Shown piece after piece: positions 47,715 to 57,072 of a DNA stretch of 64,000 bases. Each line of letters opens with the position of its first letter. Positions within the stretch are counted from its first letter, which is position 1. A model generated the notes under the pieces. It did not search any database, was not told the DNA's origin, and worked only from the letters and a program-made list of their open reading frames with translations. The position numbers were made by a program, and so were the translations under genes. This stretch comes from Myxococcus xanthus (GTDB taxonomy: Bacteria > Myxococcota > Myxococcia > Myxococcales > Myxococcaceae). Where the stretch lies: assembly GCF_006402735.1 (NCBI RefSeq), contig NZ_CP017174.1:306001-370000 (forward strand), in the 5' to 3' direction.

Positions 47715-49802
47715 TCAGGGGGCATGGAGGGCCTGCGCCGCGCCCGGGTTGCTGGGCAGCTCCACGGTGAAGGTGGAGCCTCGCCCCAGCCTGCTCTCCA
47801 CGTGGACCCGGCCGCCCATGGCCTCCACCAGCGTGCGGGTGATGTACAGGCCCAGGCCCAGGCCACCGTAGTTGCGCTCGGACACGGCGCGTTCGAAGCG
47901 GCCGAAGAGGCGGGGCAGATGCTGGGGCGCGATGCCGATGCCCTCGTCCCGCACCGTCAGCCGCGCTCCGCCGTCATGCGGCTCCAGGCGGACGTGGATG
48001 GGCCTGCCGTTGCCGTACTTCACGGCGTTGTCCACCAGGTTGGTGATGACCTGCTCCAGGCGCAGCCGGTCCCACCGGCCCACGATGTCGAAGTCTCCCG
48101 CCTCCAACTGCAAGGAGGAGCCGGTGCGCGCGGCCTGGGGTTCATACCGGGTGACGACGTCCCGGACGAGCGACCCCAGCTCCAGTTCCTCCAGCTCCAG
48201 CGAGAGCCGCCCCGCGGAGATGCGCGACACGTCGAGCAGGTCGCCCACCAGCTCCGCCAGCTTCTGCACCTGCCGTGCGCCCACCGCCACGTAGCTCTCC
48301 ACCAGGTTGCGAGGAACCGGGCCCGGGTGGCGGGCCAGCTCCCGCGTGAGCGCCTGGAGCTTCAGGCTCAGCGGGGTGAGCGGCGTCTTCAGCTCGTGGC
48401 TGGCAATGGACATGAACTCATCGCGCAGGCGGATGGCCTCCCGGGCCTCCGCATAGAGCCGGGCATTCTCCAGGGAGAGCGCGGCCCGGTGTGCCAGTTC
48501 CTTGGCGAACGCCAGGTCTGACGTCGAGTAGTGCCGGCCGGAGTAGGCGTGGATGAAGCTGAGCACCCCCAACACCTGTCCGCGCGCAATCAAAGGCACG
48601 GCGATGAAGGAGACGGGCCCCATCGCTTCCATCACCCGGGCGTGTTCCGCGTTGTGCGCGAGCTCGTGAATGCGTTCCCGGGTCAACCGCTCGATGTGAA
48701 CCGTCTCCGCCTTCAGCAAGGCGCCCGTGAGGGGATGCCCCGGATTGCCGCTGGGCTGCATTCCGAAGCGGAGGATGTCCTCCGCCAGCGCGTCATCCTC
48801 GAGCCGGAAGTGCGCCACCTCCAGCCGCCGGAACGTCCCGTCTGGCTCCGCCACGTCGACAAGGCACCAGTCCGCGAACGTGGGCACCACCAGCTTCGCC
48901 ATGTTCCGCAGCGTCGTCTCGTCGTCGAGCGACGACGTCAGCACCGCGCCCGACTCCGCGAGGAGCCAGTCACGTGCCTCGGCCAGCTGGAGCTCGTGCG
49001 TCAGGGCCTCGGCGCGCTGTCGGGCCCGGACCTGGTCCGTCACGTCGAACCCGAAGCCGACGATGCCGTCGACCTCACCCTGCTCGTTCCGCGTGGGTTG
49101 ATACACGATGTTGAGATACGTCTCCTGCATCTCGCCATTGGGGGGCTTGCGAGGGAACGGCACCGCATTGCCCGCGAAAGGGACGCCGGTGCGGTAGACC
49201 TCGTCCAGCAGGGTGATGAAGCCTCGCGCTGCCGCCCACGGCAGGGCCTTGGTCGCCTCCTGGCCCACCAGTGAGTCCGTCCCCATCAGCGCGTTGTTCA
49301 TCGAGTTGGAGAAGGAATAGACGTGCTGGGGGCCTCGCAAGAAGATGATGGCGGCGGGCGCGTCCCGGAAGAGCACGTGGAGCCGTTCCTGCCCCGCCTC
49401 GGCCTCGCTTCGGGCTGCTCGCTCCCGCTCCAGCAGCCGCGCCCGCTCCGCGTTGGCCTTGCGCAGCATGACGTTCAGCTTCGTCATCAGCAGCGCGAGC
49501 GCGAAGAAGACCGCCAGCGAGACAGCCCCTCCCGTGCCCGGCACCAGGTTGAGCAGTGGCTCCAAGAAGTAGAAGTCCACCACCACCACCGACAGGAACG
49601 TCGTCACCAGGGCGGGGCCCCAGCCGCCCCACCAGCCGGACACCATCACCGCGCCGAAGAAGAACAGGAAAGGGGTGGCTGGGATGAACGACGCCACGCC
49701 CGCCTGGATGAGCCACGCCGTGACGAACGCGAGGAGCGCGACGCCATAACGTCCGGCGCGTGAAGCCCAGAGTGGGTGATGTCGTTCTGGACGAGCGTGC
49801 AT
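47715..49802 (-). CDS. Sensor histidine kinase with DUF4118-like membrane, PAS and GAF domains
   Basis: 695 aa. Residues 15-110 have four membrane helices of the KdpD type. A PAS domain lies at about 140-265 and a GAF domain at about 285-450 ([26 protein letters not shown]). The HisKA H-box is at about 462-475 with His469 in [11 protein letters not shown]; the HATPase has [10 protein letters not shown] (N box) and DEGIGIAP plus GGLGLGLYI (G boxes). No response regulator is adjacent, so it is an orphan kinase. The ribosome binding site is weak. Confidence 0.92.
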   Translation of the reverse strand: MHARPERHHPLWASRAGRYGVALLAFVTAWLIQAGVASFIPATPFLFFFGAVMVSGWWGGWGPALVTTFLSVVVVDFYFLEPLLNLVPGTGGAVSLAVFFALALLMTKLNVMLRKANAERARLLERERAARSEAEAGQERLHVLFRDAPAAIIFLRGPQHVYSFSNSMNNALMGTDSLVGQEATKALPWAAARGFITLLDEVYRTGVPFAGNAVPFPRKPPNGEMQETYLNIVYQPTRNEQGEVDGIVGFGFDVTDQVRARQRAEALTHELQLAEARDWLLAESGAVLTSSLDDETTLRNMAKLVVPTFADWCLVDVAEPDGTFRRLEVAHFRLEDDALAEDILRFGMQPSGNPGHPLTGALLKAETVHIERLTRERIHELAHNAEHARVMEAMGPVSFIAVPLIARGQVLGVLSFIHAYSGRHYSTSDLAFAKELAHRAALSLENARLYAEAREAIRLRDEFMSIASHELKTPLTPLSLKLQALTRELARHPGPVPRNLVESYVAVGARQVQKLAELVGDLLDVSRISAGRLSLELEELELGSLVRDVVTRYEPQAARTGSSLQLEAGDFDIVGRWDRLRLEQVITNLVDNAVKYGNGRPIHVRLEPHDGGARLTVRDEGIGIAPQHLPRLFGRFERAVSERNYGGLGLGLYITRTLVEAMGGRVHVESRLGRGSTFTVELPSNPGAAQALHAP

Positions 49803-49924
49803 GGTCAGGGGCGGGCTCCCGGCCGGCTACGTGCATCCCGTTGGGGAGGAACCGCGCACTTCTCAGGTAAGCACCGGAACCCACTGCATGACATCTTGCT
49901 CGCCGCTCTGTCATGCAAGGCTGC

Positions 49925-51235
49925 TCAGCGCAGCCTGCGGAACGGTTGTGGCTTGGTGCCCACGGCCAGCGCCGATGCCTCCACGTGACATACGTCCAGG
50001 CTGGGCTGCGTCCAACCCAGGTTCCGCAAGGCGCTGCCAAGCCGCTCGCGCAGTGGCGCTACGGCCGCATGGCTCGCGCCCGCCAGCTCCAACTGGAAGC
50101 TCGAGACGTCCACCTGTGTCAGACGGAAGACACGCAGCGCATGGTGCTTGAACACCCAGGCCAGCGCCCAGGCATCCACCTCCCGGCCCGAAGGCGTGAC
50201 GAAGTGGCAGGCTCCTCGTCCGCCGAAGTGCTCCAGCGTCCATCCATGAAACCCACAAGCGCAGGCATCACGCCGCACGCTGCCCGTATCGCCCGGGAGG
50301 TAGCGCAAGAGCGGTAGCACGCTGGGACGCAGCCGTGTCACCACCACCTCGTCCAGTCCGGGCTCCAGCCAGACATCCGGGGCCAGGACGTGGAAGCGGC
50401 CTGGAGCCTCGGGCCACAGGCACTCCCAGGCCAGCGGCCCCGTCTCCGTCGTCGCATAATAGTTGAGGACAGGCGTGGGCACCGCGTTCGCCAGCTCTGC
50501 GCGCAGGCCGGCAGGCAGGTGCTGCGCGGAGGTGAGCACCCACTGGGGCGTGGGCACGTCGCGCTGGGCCGCCAGCCACCGCAGGCCTTCCGGGTCGGAG
50601 AAGAGCACGGCGGGACGCACGCGGCGCAGGCGCTGGAGCGCGTCCTCGCGAAGGACGGAGATTCGGTGCAGCGCGCCGTCGTGGAGGATGGGCAGGCGCA
50701 CCGAGTACTCCAGCCCGCCCGGCAGCGCGTCCAGCAGCACCACCCGGGGATGCGAGGGAAGCGCCGCTCCCGCGCGTGCCACGAGGAACCGCAGCACGGC
50801 CCACATGTGCAGGCAGTCGCGCCGGTCTCTCACCACGTTCACCGGCGCTCCGGTGGACCCGGAGCTCTTCACCACCACACAATCATCGGCGTCCGCCGGC
50901 AGCGTGGGCACCGCGTCCCAGTTCGCGGCCAGGGCCTCACGGTCCAGGAAGGGCAGGTGGCGCAGGTCGTCCAGCGTCTGGAGGTCACCCGGGTGGATGC
51001 CCGCCGCGTGGAGCCTCCGGGCGTGGTACGGCGAGTCCCGTAGCGCGTCTCGCAGGAAGGACAACCGAGCGTCCAGGTCCGCACGGGCAGCGTCCTCGTC
51101 AGCCAGGGATGCGAAGCGGGCCAGGCCCTCGGCGATGGATTCGGCCCAGGGGATGTGGGGGCGCTGCGAGGAGGTGTCCCGGCGGATGTTCGCGCGAGGC
51201 GCGACGCGCAGGTCCGCGGACAGGGCTTCCGTCAC
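49925..51235 (-). CDS. PaaK/CapK-like adenylate-forming enzyme
   Basis: 436 aa from GTG 51235, which overlaps the previous stop (GTGA). Adenylation motif VVVKSSGSTGAPVNVVRDR, later NYYATTETGPLA and RYLPGDTG. This is the phenylacetate-CoA-ligase/CapK group, which activates carboxylates as AMP esters. It has DACACGFHGWTLEHFGG near the C-terminus, a Cys pair seen in related enzymes. It closes an operon that begins with MoxR and VWA genes, an unusual place for such an enzyme. Its substrate is unknown. Confidence 0.82.
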   Translation of the reverse strand: MTEALSADLRVAPRANIRRDTSSQRPHIPWAESIAEGLARFASLADEDAARADLDARLSFLRDALRDSPYHARRLHAAGIHPGDLQTLDDLRHLPFLDREALAANWDAVPTLPADADDCVVVKSSGSTGAPVNVVRDRRDCLHMWAVLRFLVARAGAALPSHPRVVLLDALPGGLEYSVRLPILHDGALHRISVLREDALQRLRRVRPAVLFSDPEGLRWLAAQRDVPTPQWVLTSAQHLPAGLRAELANAVPTPVLNYYATTETGPLAWECLWPEAPGRFHVLAPDVWLEPGLDEVVVTRLRPSVLPLLRYLPGDTGSVRRDACACGFHGWTLEHFGGRGACHFVTPSGREVDAWALAWVFKHHALRVFRLTQVDVSSFQLELAGASHAAVAPLRERLGSALRNLGWTQPSLDVCHVEASALAVGTKPQPFRRLR

Positions 51236-51795
51236 TCCCGCCACCCACGCGCCTCCGTGGCGCGCTGCTCCGCCTCGCGGAGGGCCTGCTGGCGTTTGTC
51301 CGCCTCCTTCTTCCGGGCTTCCTCCGCGCGCCGCATCTCCGCTTCCGCCTTGCGGTAGTCCAGTTGCTCGATTCGCGCGACGGAGCCCTTCGGGGACTCG
51401 CCCTTGCACTCGCCGCCCACGACGCGCACCCACTTGCGAATGAGCTCCTCGCGGCGGAAGGTGTTGGAGCGAATCATCTCCGCCGTCAGCGGGGCCACGT
51501 CCTGGAAGAAGCGCTGCAGGAGCGTCGTCGCGTCGTCGTTCTCGTTCAGTGCCTGCACCGTCTCCTGCCGCAGCGCCGAGGACACCAGCACGTGCGCGAG
51601 CATCACCACCTGCTCCCGCCACAGCGGGGAGCGGGCCCGGTCCTCCAGGGCGCCCCAGTCCGCGCGGGACGGGGGGCGGACCTTCGCGAGCCGGAAGGTG
51701 TCGCAGATGATGGCCAGTGCCAGGTCATGCGAATACGGCGACACGATGGGGGCTGCCTCGAGCTGCGTCTGAATCTCGCGGATGTCGAAAGCCAT
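51232..51795 (-). CDS. Helical protein of the MoxR-VWA operon, function unknown
   Basis: 187 aa. The first 130 residues are helical and globular (YSHDLALAIICDTFRLAKV). The C-terminal 45 residues are very rich in Glu, Lys, Arg and Ala and should form a long coiled coil. No known domain was recognised. A GGAGAA box precedes the ATG. It starts 5 bp after the VWA-peptidase gene ends and overlaps the next gene by four bases, so it belongs to the same operon and may be a structural or adaptor subunit. Confidence 0.7.
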   Translation of the reverse strand: MAFDIREIQTQLEAAPIVSPYSHDLALAIICDTFRLAKVRPPSRADWGALEDRARSPLWREQVVMLAHVLVSSALRQETVQALNENDDATTLLQRFFQDVAPLTAEMIRSNTFRREELIRKWVRVVGGECKGESPKGSVARIEQLDYRKAEAEMRRAEEARKKEADKRQQALREAEQRATEARGWRE

Positions 51796-51800
51796 GGGAC

Positions 51801-53468
51801 TCAATTCTCCAGCAATGCCTGGGCGAGGTCGGCGGCAGCCTTCGCGAAGTCGGAGGGCCAGCGCACCACCACCAGCCGGAAACGGCGCTCGCGCAGCAGC
51901 GGCGCCAGCGCCTGCCGGGCGCGTAGTTCGTCGGGAACGGCGAGGATGGCCACCACGAGGCGCGAGCGCCGGATGGACTCCAGCACCGGCGCCAGGGGCT
52001 TCTCCGCGGTGACGTTCGCCAGGAAGTCGCTGTCGGAGATGATGATGCGCAGCGCATCGGGCCGCTCGCGTGACAGCGTGTCCATCACGTCGAAGGGGAA
52101 CTGCGTGCCTCCGCCGATGTAGCTCAGCAGGAAGTCGCGCGCCTTCTCCTCGTCGTACATCCACGGCGATACCTGCGGGTTGCCGTGCGAGTACACGATG
52201 CCGCGCACCGTGGCCTTCTTCCGCAGCGCGGAGGCGGACAGCACCTGGGCCGCCAGCGTCATCGCGTTGAGGCTCAGCTCCGGGTTGGGCATGGAGGCGC
52301 TGGTGTCCAGATAGATTTCCACGGACGGCACGCCCAGCTCGGACGGGGGCGGCAGGTCCGCCTCCAGCTCGCGGCGCAGCGGGGACACCGCGGCCAGGTG
52401 GCCCTGCGACAGCACCGTCAACGTCCAGTCGATGCTGGACGGGTCATCGCCGTACTCCCACGCCTGGGGCGTGGTGCGCAGGTAGGGCTCCGGCTGGGAC
52501 GGCGTCGTGGGGAGCTTCAGGATGTGCTGGTCCACCAGCCGCCGGTAGTGTTTCGCCACCAGGGCCCGCCGCAGCTTCCCGCCCTGCTTGCCGGGCAGGT
52601 GCTCGGTGACGCGGTGGATGGTGTCCAGTTCGTCCTTCTCCTTCGCGCGCGTGCTCAAGGGCTCCAGCCAGCCCCTCTCCTCCGCTTCATCCAGTGCGTC
52701 GTCCCAGCGGCTGCTGCCGTGGATGGCGGCATCCAGGTCGTCCACGTCCGGCACGGAGACGTCTCCGCCCAGCGGCAGGCTGAACTCCAGGTCCGCGGGC
52801 TTCTCGATGTAGCGGATGAAGGTGGCGCAGAAGTAGAGGAACTGGAGCTTGCCGTTGGGAAGCGCGTAGAAGGTCTGCGCGAACATGCGCGCCTCGGCGC
52901 GCACGCCGGGGTATCGCTGCTCCATCGGATCGAGCTGCGCGGCGGGCACCAGGTTCCCAGGGGGCAGGCCCCACAGCTCCTCGTAGATGGCCAGGTAGAA
53001 GAAGAACAGCGGCGACATCTCGCCGCCCTGCACGCGCTGGAAGCCCCGGTAAACCGCGCACAGCGCCTCCGCGTGCGTGCGGCCCACCACCTCGTTCACC
53101 TGCAAGTCATAGAAGAGGTTGGTGAGGGACTGCTTCAGGCCGGGAACCAGCCGCTGCTCCTGCACGCGCAGCTCCGCGTCCCAGCCCAGCGTGTGCGGGA
53201 AGCGCGCGTGGTGGCCGATTTCATGCGCCAGCACCGCCGTGAGGCTGCCAGTGGCCTCCATGGCCTCCAGGAGCTTGAAATTGACGAAGACCTGGCGCTT
53301 CGCCAAATCGATATACGCGAGCGGCTCCTGGGCGTGGCTGTCGTCGGGGTGGAAGCCCACATGGGGCTCGGGAGGGCTGAGCTGCACGCGCACGTCCCAC
53401 AGCGCCAGCGCGTCGCGCCAGCCCGTGGCCACGTCCTCGTGGGTGATGCGCGGCCGCGGCGGACTCAT
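51801..53468 (-). CDS. VWA-domain protein with an HExxH metallopeptidase-like motif
   Basis: 555 aa. The N-terminal half has HEIGHH (82-87) in a helix and a later DLQVNEV that could give a third metal ligand, as in gluzincin-type peptidases. The C-terminal half is a VWA domain with a MIDAS start LDTSAS (387-392), and an ISDSD motif later. This resembles DUF2201-type proteins found beside MoxR ATPases, but the name is from memory. The gene overlaps its upstream neighbour by four bases. Action on a substrate presented by the AAA ATPase is an inference. Confidence 0.85.
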   Translation of the reverse strand: MSPPRPRITHEDVATGWRDALALWDVRVQLSPPEPHVGFHPDDSHAQEPLAYIDLAKRQVFVNFKLLEAMEATGSLTAVLAHEIGHHARFPHTLGWDAELRVQEQRLVPGLKQSLTNLFYDLQVNEVVGRTHAEALCAVYRGFQRVQGGEMSPLFFFYLAIYEELWGLPPGNLVPAAQLDPMEQRYPGVRAEARMFAQTFYALPNGKLQFLYFCATFIRYIEKPADLEFSLPLGGDVSVPDVDDLDAAIHGSSRWDDALDEAEERGWLEPLSTRAKEKDELDTIHRVTEHLPGKQGGKLRRALVAKHYRRLVDQHILKLPTTPSQPEPYLRTTPQAWEYGDDPSSIDWTLTVLSQGHLAAVSPLRRELEADLPPPSELGVPSVEIYLDTSASMPNPELSLNAMTLAAQVLSASALRKKATVRGIVYSHGNPQVSPWMYDEEKARDFLLSYIGGGTQFPFDVMDTLSRERPDALRIIISDSDFLANVTAEKPLAPVLESIRRSRLVVAILAVPDELRARQALAPLLRERRFRLVVVRWPSDFAKAAADLAQALLEN

Positions 53469-54292
53469 TCCGGGACGAACACCAGCACGTGCTGGGAGGT
53501 GTGCAGCGTGGCCGCCACCCGCCAGTCATTGGACACGGTGGCGAACCACGCGTCCGCGCGCGGGTCTTCCCGCAGCGCCTCGTCCAGGTGGGGACTCTCC
53601 ACGCTCGTCTGCTCCGGCACCTCGCGGCAGCCCATGGCGCCCAGGCTGACGGGCGTCTCCGCCAGCCAGATGCCCTGCGTGGCCGCGTCGCGGCCCGCCA
53701 CGGCCTGACGGTGCCGGTCATGCACGCACACCACGGTGGGGGACAGGAAGTGCATCGGGCCGGGGAGGAAGCGGCTGTCCTCTTTCGACAGGTCCACCCA
53801 GTGCGCCTGGGCCCGAGCGGCCAGCGGCGCGTCGGGCGGCGCCAGGGCCACGGAGGTGGTCTCACGCAGCCGCGCCTCGATTCCCTCCAGTGACGTCAGC
53901 TCCCGGCCCACGCGCCAGAAGATGCGCTGGACCCACGGCGGCGCGGACTCCAGGTTCTCCCCCAGGTTCCACAACTGGGCGAACACCTGTGAGCGCTCCT
54001 TCGTGGGCACGGCGGCCAGCAGGCGGGGAATCAGGTCCGACCACGCCAGGGTGAAGAAGTTCTGCCGGCCCGCGCTCGCGGGATACAGGTAGCCCAGGCC
54101 AATGGCCTCCGCGCCCAACTGGAGGTAGGCGCGCAGCAGCTCCTCGCCCTCCGCGGCCGGTGTCCCCGCATCGAGCAGGGACTGCCCCAGCCGCTGCGCG
54201 GCGCCGCCGGTGAGCTCGTGCCACAGGGCGGAGTCCCAGCGCACGAACCGGGCGCGGGCATTGGCTTCCAGCTCGTCGGTGAAGGTGCTCAT
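53465..54292 (-). CDS. Uncharacterised protein of the MoxR-VWA operon
   Basis: 275 aa, soluble, no signal peptide. No known domain was recognised. The middle (LWNLGENLESAPPWVQRIFWRVGREL) is helical, and the C-terminal part is mixed. Its position, overlapping MoxR by four bases and the VWA-peptidase gene by four bases, shows it is translated with both. A role as adaptor between the ATPase and the VWA protein is plausible. Confidence 0.7.
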   Translation of the reverse strand: MSTFTDELEANARARFVRWDSALWHELTGGAAQRLGQSLLDAGTPAAEGEELLRAYLQLGAEAIGLGYLYPASAGRQNFFTLAWSDLIPRLLAAVPTKERSQVFAQLWNLGENLESAPPWVQRIFWRVGRELTSLEGIEARLRETTSVALAPPDAPLAARAQAHWVDLSKEDSRFLPGPMHFLSPTVVCVHDRHRQAVAGRDAATQGIWLAETPVSLGAMGCREVPEQTSVESPHLDEALREDPRADAWFATVSNDWRVAATLHTSQHVLVFVPE

Positions 54293-55824
54293 GGGCGACC
54301 GCCCGGGTTCTCCTTCAGCCACGTCGCGTAGTTCCGGTAGCGGCTGTACAGGGACTTGAGGTGGATGACGTCCTCGTAGACGGGGCCGGACAGCTCGCGC
54401 TGCGCGAGCAGCACCTTCATCAGCACCGTCACCTGGTTCATGCGCTTCTCGGTGGTGGGCAGGTCCACGCCGGACAGGCCCTTGTCCAGCTCCTGGCGCA
54501 GCGCCGTCACCTTGCGCCGGATGGGCTCGTGCGTGTCGTAGTGGCTCATGGCCATGTCGAACATGTTCCGCAGCCAGGCCACGCGGTCCTGGAGGAGCAT
54601 GCGGTGGCCCTTCACCTCGAAGAAGGCGCTGCGCGGGTTGGGCACCAGCTTCTCGTGCAGCACCCAGGGGGCAATCTGCCGGAAGTCCTCCAGCTCCACG
54701 GCGGCGTGGCCGCGGAAGAAGGCCATGGCCTTCGCGAAGTGGAGGATGGTCTGGTACGCGCGCACGCTGACGCCGTTCTCCGTCTGCGAGCAGAGGTGGA
54801 CCTTCTTGTCCAGCGGGCACTGCTCGTTGCACACCGCGGCCACCGTCTGCCCGGCCAGCTTGAGCGTGTCCTTGTGCTTGAACTCGAAGCGCGGCGAGGC
54901 CATGCGGCAGAAGTCGAGCTGCCCCAGGAAGAAGGCGATGCGCTCCAGCACGTCCTTGGGCACCTCCACTTCCAGGATGGAGGCGTAGGCACGCTCCAGC
55001 TCGCCCTGCGTGAAGACGACTTCCTTGGGCAGCAGCTCCTCTGGGGACTTGTCCGCCTCCAGGCGCTGGAGGAGCTGGTCCATGAACCCCGAGTTGAACG
55101 GCACCGCGCGCACCACCACGTCGATGCGGTCCTTCAGCGCCTCGATGACCTGGAAGGTGCCGCCGCCCTGGTCGTCGTTGGCGGTGAGGAACCAGGACGA
55201 GCGGCCCGCGTAGACGTACTGGTCCATCATCTCCGCGTAGCCCTCCGCCATGAGGGACAGGAGCGCGGACTGCGTCTTGGTGGGGATGCGGTTGTACTCG
55301 TCGATGATTTTGACGCGCTGGCCAATCCACTTGCGCCAGCTCACCTTCACCGCGGACAGGTCCTCCGCCTTGAGCATGTCGGAGGGCAGCGGCGCGCCCA
55401 GCAGGTCCGCGATGGAGAGCTGCGGATGGCCGCGCTGGATGCCGCGGTGGACCTCGTCGCGGCCCATACCGGACAGCAGGGCCATGAGGATGGCGGACGT
55501 CGTCTTCCCGCGTCCCGGTCCGCCCACCAGCAGCGCGCGCCGGCAGGTGAAGAGGGTGAGCAGGGGGATGAGGACGAACGAGCTGTAGCTGGTGTCCTCG
55601 GGGAGATGGAGCTCGTCACCCGCGGGCGTCTTGAGGGACGCGGACGAGCCGAACTCCAAGTCGTAGTAGGGACAGATGACGGCGTTGTTGGTGATCCACC
55701 AATACGCCTGCCGCATCTTGTCGTGGAGGCTGCCGCCGTCGCGCTCGGAGAGGTGGACGTTGAGCTGCTTGTCCGCCGTCGCGCGCCCGGTGAGCAGGCG
55801 CGTCACCCAGTCCTGGTTGGCCAT
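54289..55824 (-). CDS. MoxR-type AAA ATPase
   Basis: 511 aa. Walker A LLVGGPGRGKTTS (101-109 core), Walker B VKIIDEYNRI (Asp174-Glu175), and the sensor region WFLTANDD. The MoxR ring ATPase typically assembles metal cofactors or remodels proteins together with a VWA partner. A C-terminal extension of about 150 residues after the AAA core has a Cys pair region (CNEQCPLDKKVHLC). It is the first gene of the operon. The promoter lies between it and the LuxR-type regulator gene, which ends 64 bp upstream. Confidence 0.9.
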   Translation of the reverse strand: MANQDWVTRLLTGRATADKQLNVHLSERDGGSLHDKMRQAYWWITNNAVICPYYDLEFGSSASLKTPAGDELHLPEDTSYSSFVLIPLLTLFTCRRALLVGGPGRGKTTSAILMALLSGMGRDEVHRGIQRGHPQLSIADLLGAPLPSDMLKAEDLSAVKVSWRKWIGQRVKIIDEYNRIPTKTQSALLSLMAEGYAEMMDQYVYAGRSSWFLTANDDQGGGTFQVIEALKDRIDVVVRAVPFNSGFMDQLLQRLEADKSPEELLPKEVVFTQGELERAYASILEVEVPKDVLERIAFFLGQLDFCRMASPRFEFKHKDTLKLAGQTVAAVCNEQCPLDKKVHLCSQTENGVSVRAYQTILHFAKAMAFFRGHAAVELEDFRQIAPWVLHEKLVPNPRSAFFEVKGHRMLLQDRVAWLRNMFDMAMSHYDTHEPIRRKVTALRQELDKGLSGVDLPTTEKRMNQVTVLMKVLLAQRELSGPVYEDVIHLKSLYSRYRNYATWLKENPGGRP

Positions 55825-55887
55825 GCGCGCCGGAGCCTATCACCCGGGGTGGATGGGACGTAGCGCCGCCGCGTGGCGGCCCGATGC

Positions 55888-56517
55888 CTACAGGGTGACC
55901 AGGCCCAGCTTCGCCGCGCGGACCACGGCCTCCGTGCGCCGCTGGACGCCCAGCTTGGCGAGCACGGCATTCACATGGAACTTGGCGGTGTGCTCGCTGA
56001 TGTCCAGCCGGTCCGCGATGGCCTTGTTGGACAGCCCCTCCGCGAGCAGCCCGAGCACCTCGCGCTCCCGCGGCGTGAGCGCGTCCGGCGCGGTGGCCTG
56101 GGCCGGTAGCGAGGCACGCGGCGTGGCGCGCAGCTCCGCGAGCGCGGGGTCGAACACGGCCAGCCCCCGTGCCACGGAGAGCAGCGCGGCGACCAGGGCG
56201 GAGGGCTCCGCGTCCCGGAACAGCAGGCCCCGCGCGCCCGCGCCCAGCGCCGCCTCGCCCGCGGCTTCATCCACCACCAGCGCGAGCACCGGTGCGCCCA
56301 GGTCGGGACCCTCCACGTTGGACGGGCGCAGGCCGGTGTCCCACAGCACCACGTCGGGTGGCTCGCCGGGTTGGGATTCCAGGTCCACCTGCGTCCCGGC
56401 CGCCACCTCGAAGTGCACGCCTGTCTGGTCGCTCAGCGCCCGGGAGAGCGCCCCCCGGGCGAGCGGGTCCTCTGAGACGAGGGACAACCGGAGCGGTGAG
56501 GTGGATGCGGCCAGCAC
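55888..56517 (-). CDS. NarL/FixJ-type response regulator (LuxR HTH)
   Basis: 209 aa from a GTG at 56517. The receiver domain is somewhat degenerate: the phospho-acceptor is probably Asp60 (VVLWDTGL), and the acidic pocket is SED. The C-terminal LuxR HTH is clear (LTPREREVLGLLAEGLSNKAI, then SEHTAKFHVNAVLAKLG). It binds DNA after phosphorylation, or without it given the weak receiver. It lies on the same strand just upstream of the MoxR operon and may control it, an inference from position. Confidence 0.85.
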   Translation of the reverse strand: MLAASTSPLRLSLVSEDPLARGALSRALSDQTGVHFEVAAGTQVDLESQPGEPPDVVLWDTGLRPSNVEGPDLGAPVLALVVDEAAGEAALGAGARGLLFRDAEPSALVAALLSVARGLAVFDPALAELRATPRASLPAQATAPDALTPREREVLGLLAEGLSNKAIADRLDISEHTAKFHVNAVLAKLGVQRRTEAVVRAAKLGLVTL

Positions 56518-56566
56518 GGGACTGCTTCACTAACCGGCCCCTGCGGCCGACGCTGTCCCAGTGCGC

Positions 56567-56935
56567 TCAGGGCCCTCGCAGCCGCGACATGAGCAGGAAG
56601 CCCACGGCGAGTGCGAGGAGCACGCCCACCACGGCCCACAAGGCGACGGAGCACCCAGGGGATGGCTTCGAGACGATGGGCAGCTTCTGTGTCCGGAGGT
56701 CCTCGGTAATCTGCGCGAGCAGCCCTGCGTCGTAGGACACGGGCTCGCCCTTGCGAATCTTCCGGCCCATCGCCTCCAGCTCACCCCCAGGCAGGTAGCG
56801 CTCCGTGAGCAGCAGGCTGCGCGCCTGGAGCTCGCGTTCGGTGCCGTGGGCGGCGGGGTCCAGTCCGCAACCCGTGCAGGGGGTGAACGCGCCCACCTTC
56901 GAGTTGCCACACCGCACGCAGACAGCCAGGGTCAT
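56567..56935 (-). CDS. Zinc-ribbon protein with C-terminal membrane anchor
   Basis: 122 aa. N-terminal CxxC ribbon (CVRCG, then CTGCG), a helical middle, and one C-terminal hydrophobic helix (about 97-116, CSVALWAVVGVLLALAVGFL) ending in a basic tail. It is a tail-anchored-type layout. Function is unknown. It precedes the LuxR-type regulator on the same strand. Confidence 0.65.
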   Translation of the reverse strand: MTLAVCVRCGNSKVGAFTPCTGCGLDPAAHGTERELQARSLLLTERYLPGGELEAMGRKIRKGEPVSYDAGLLAQITEDLRTQKLPIVSKPSPGCSVALWAVVGVLLALAVGFLLMSRLRGP

Positions 56936-57072
56936 GCGCCTACCCTAGCGCGAATGCCCCACGAGGCGCGGCCCGCCATCCCTCACGGGCCGCTCGCGGG
57001 CGTCACGTCAGGGGGCCAGGTTGCTCATGTGCTGGCGGATGCGCACTACGGACGTGGTCATCGCGGCCCGGC

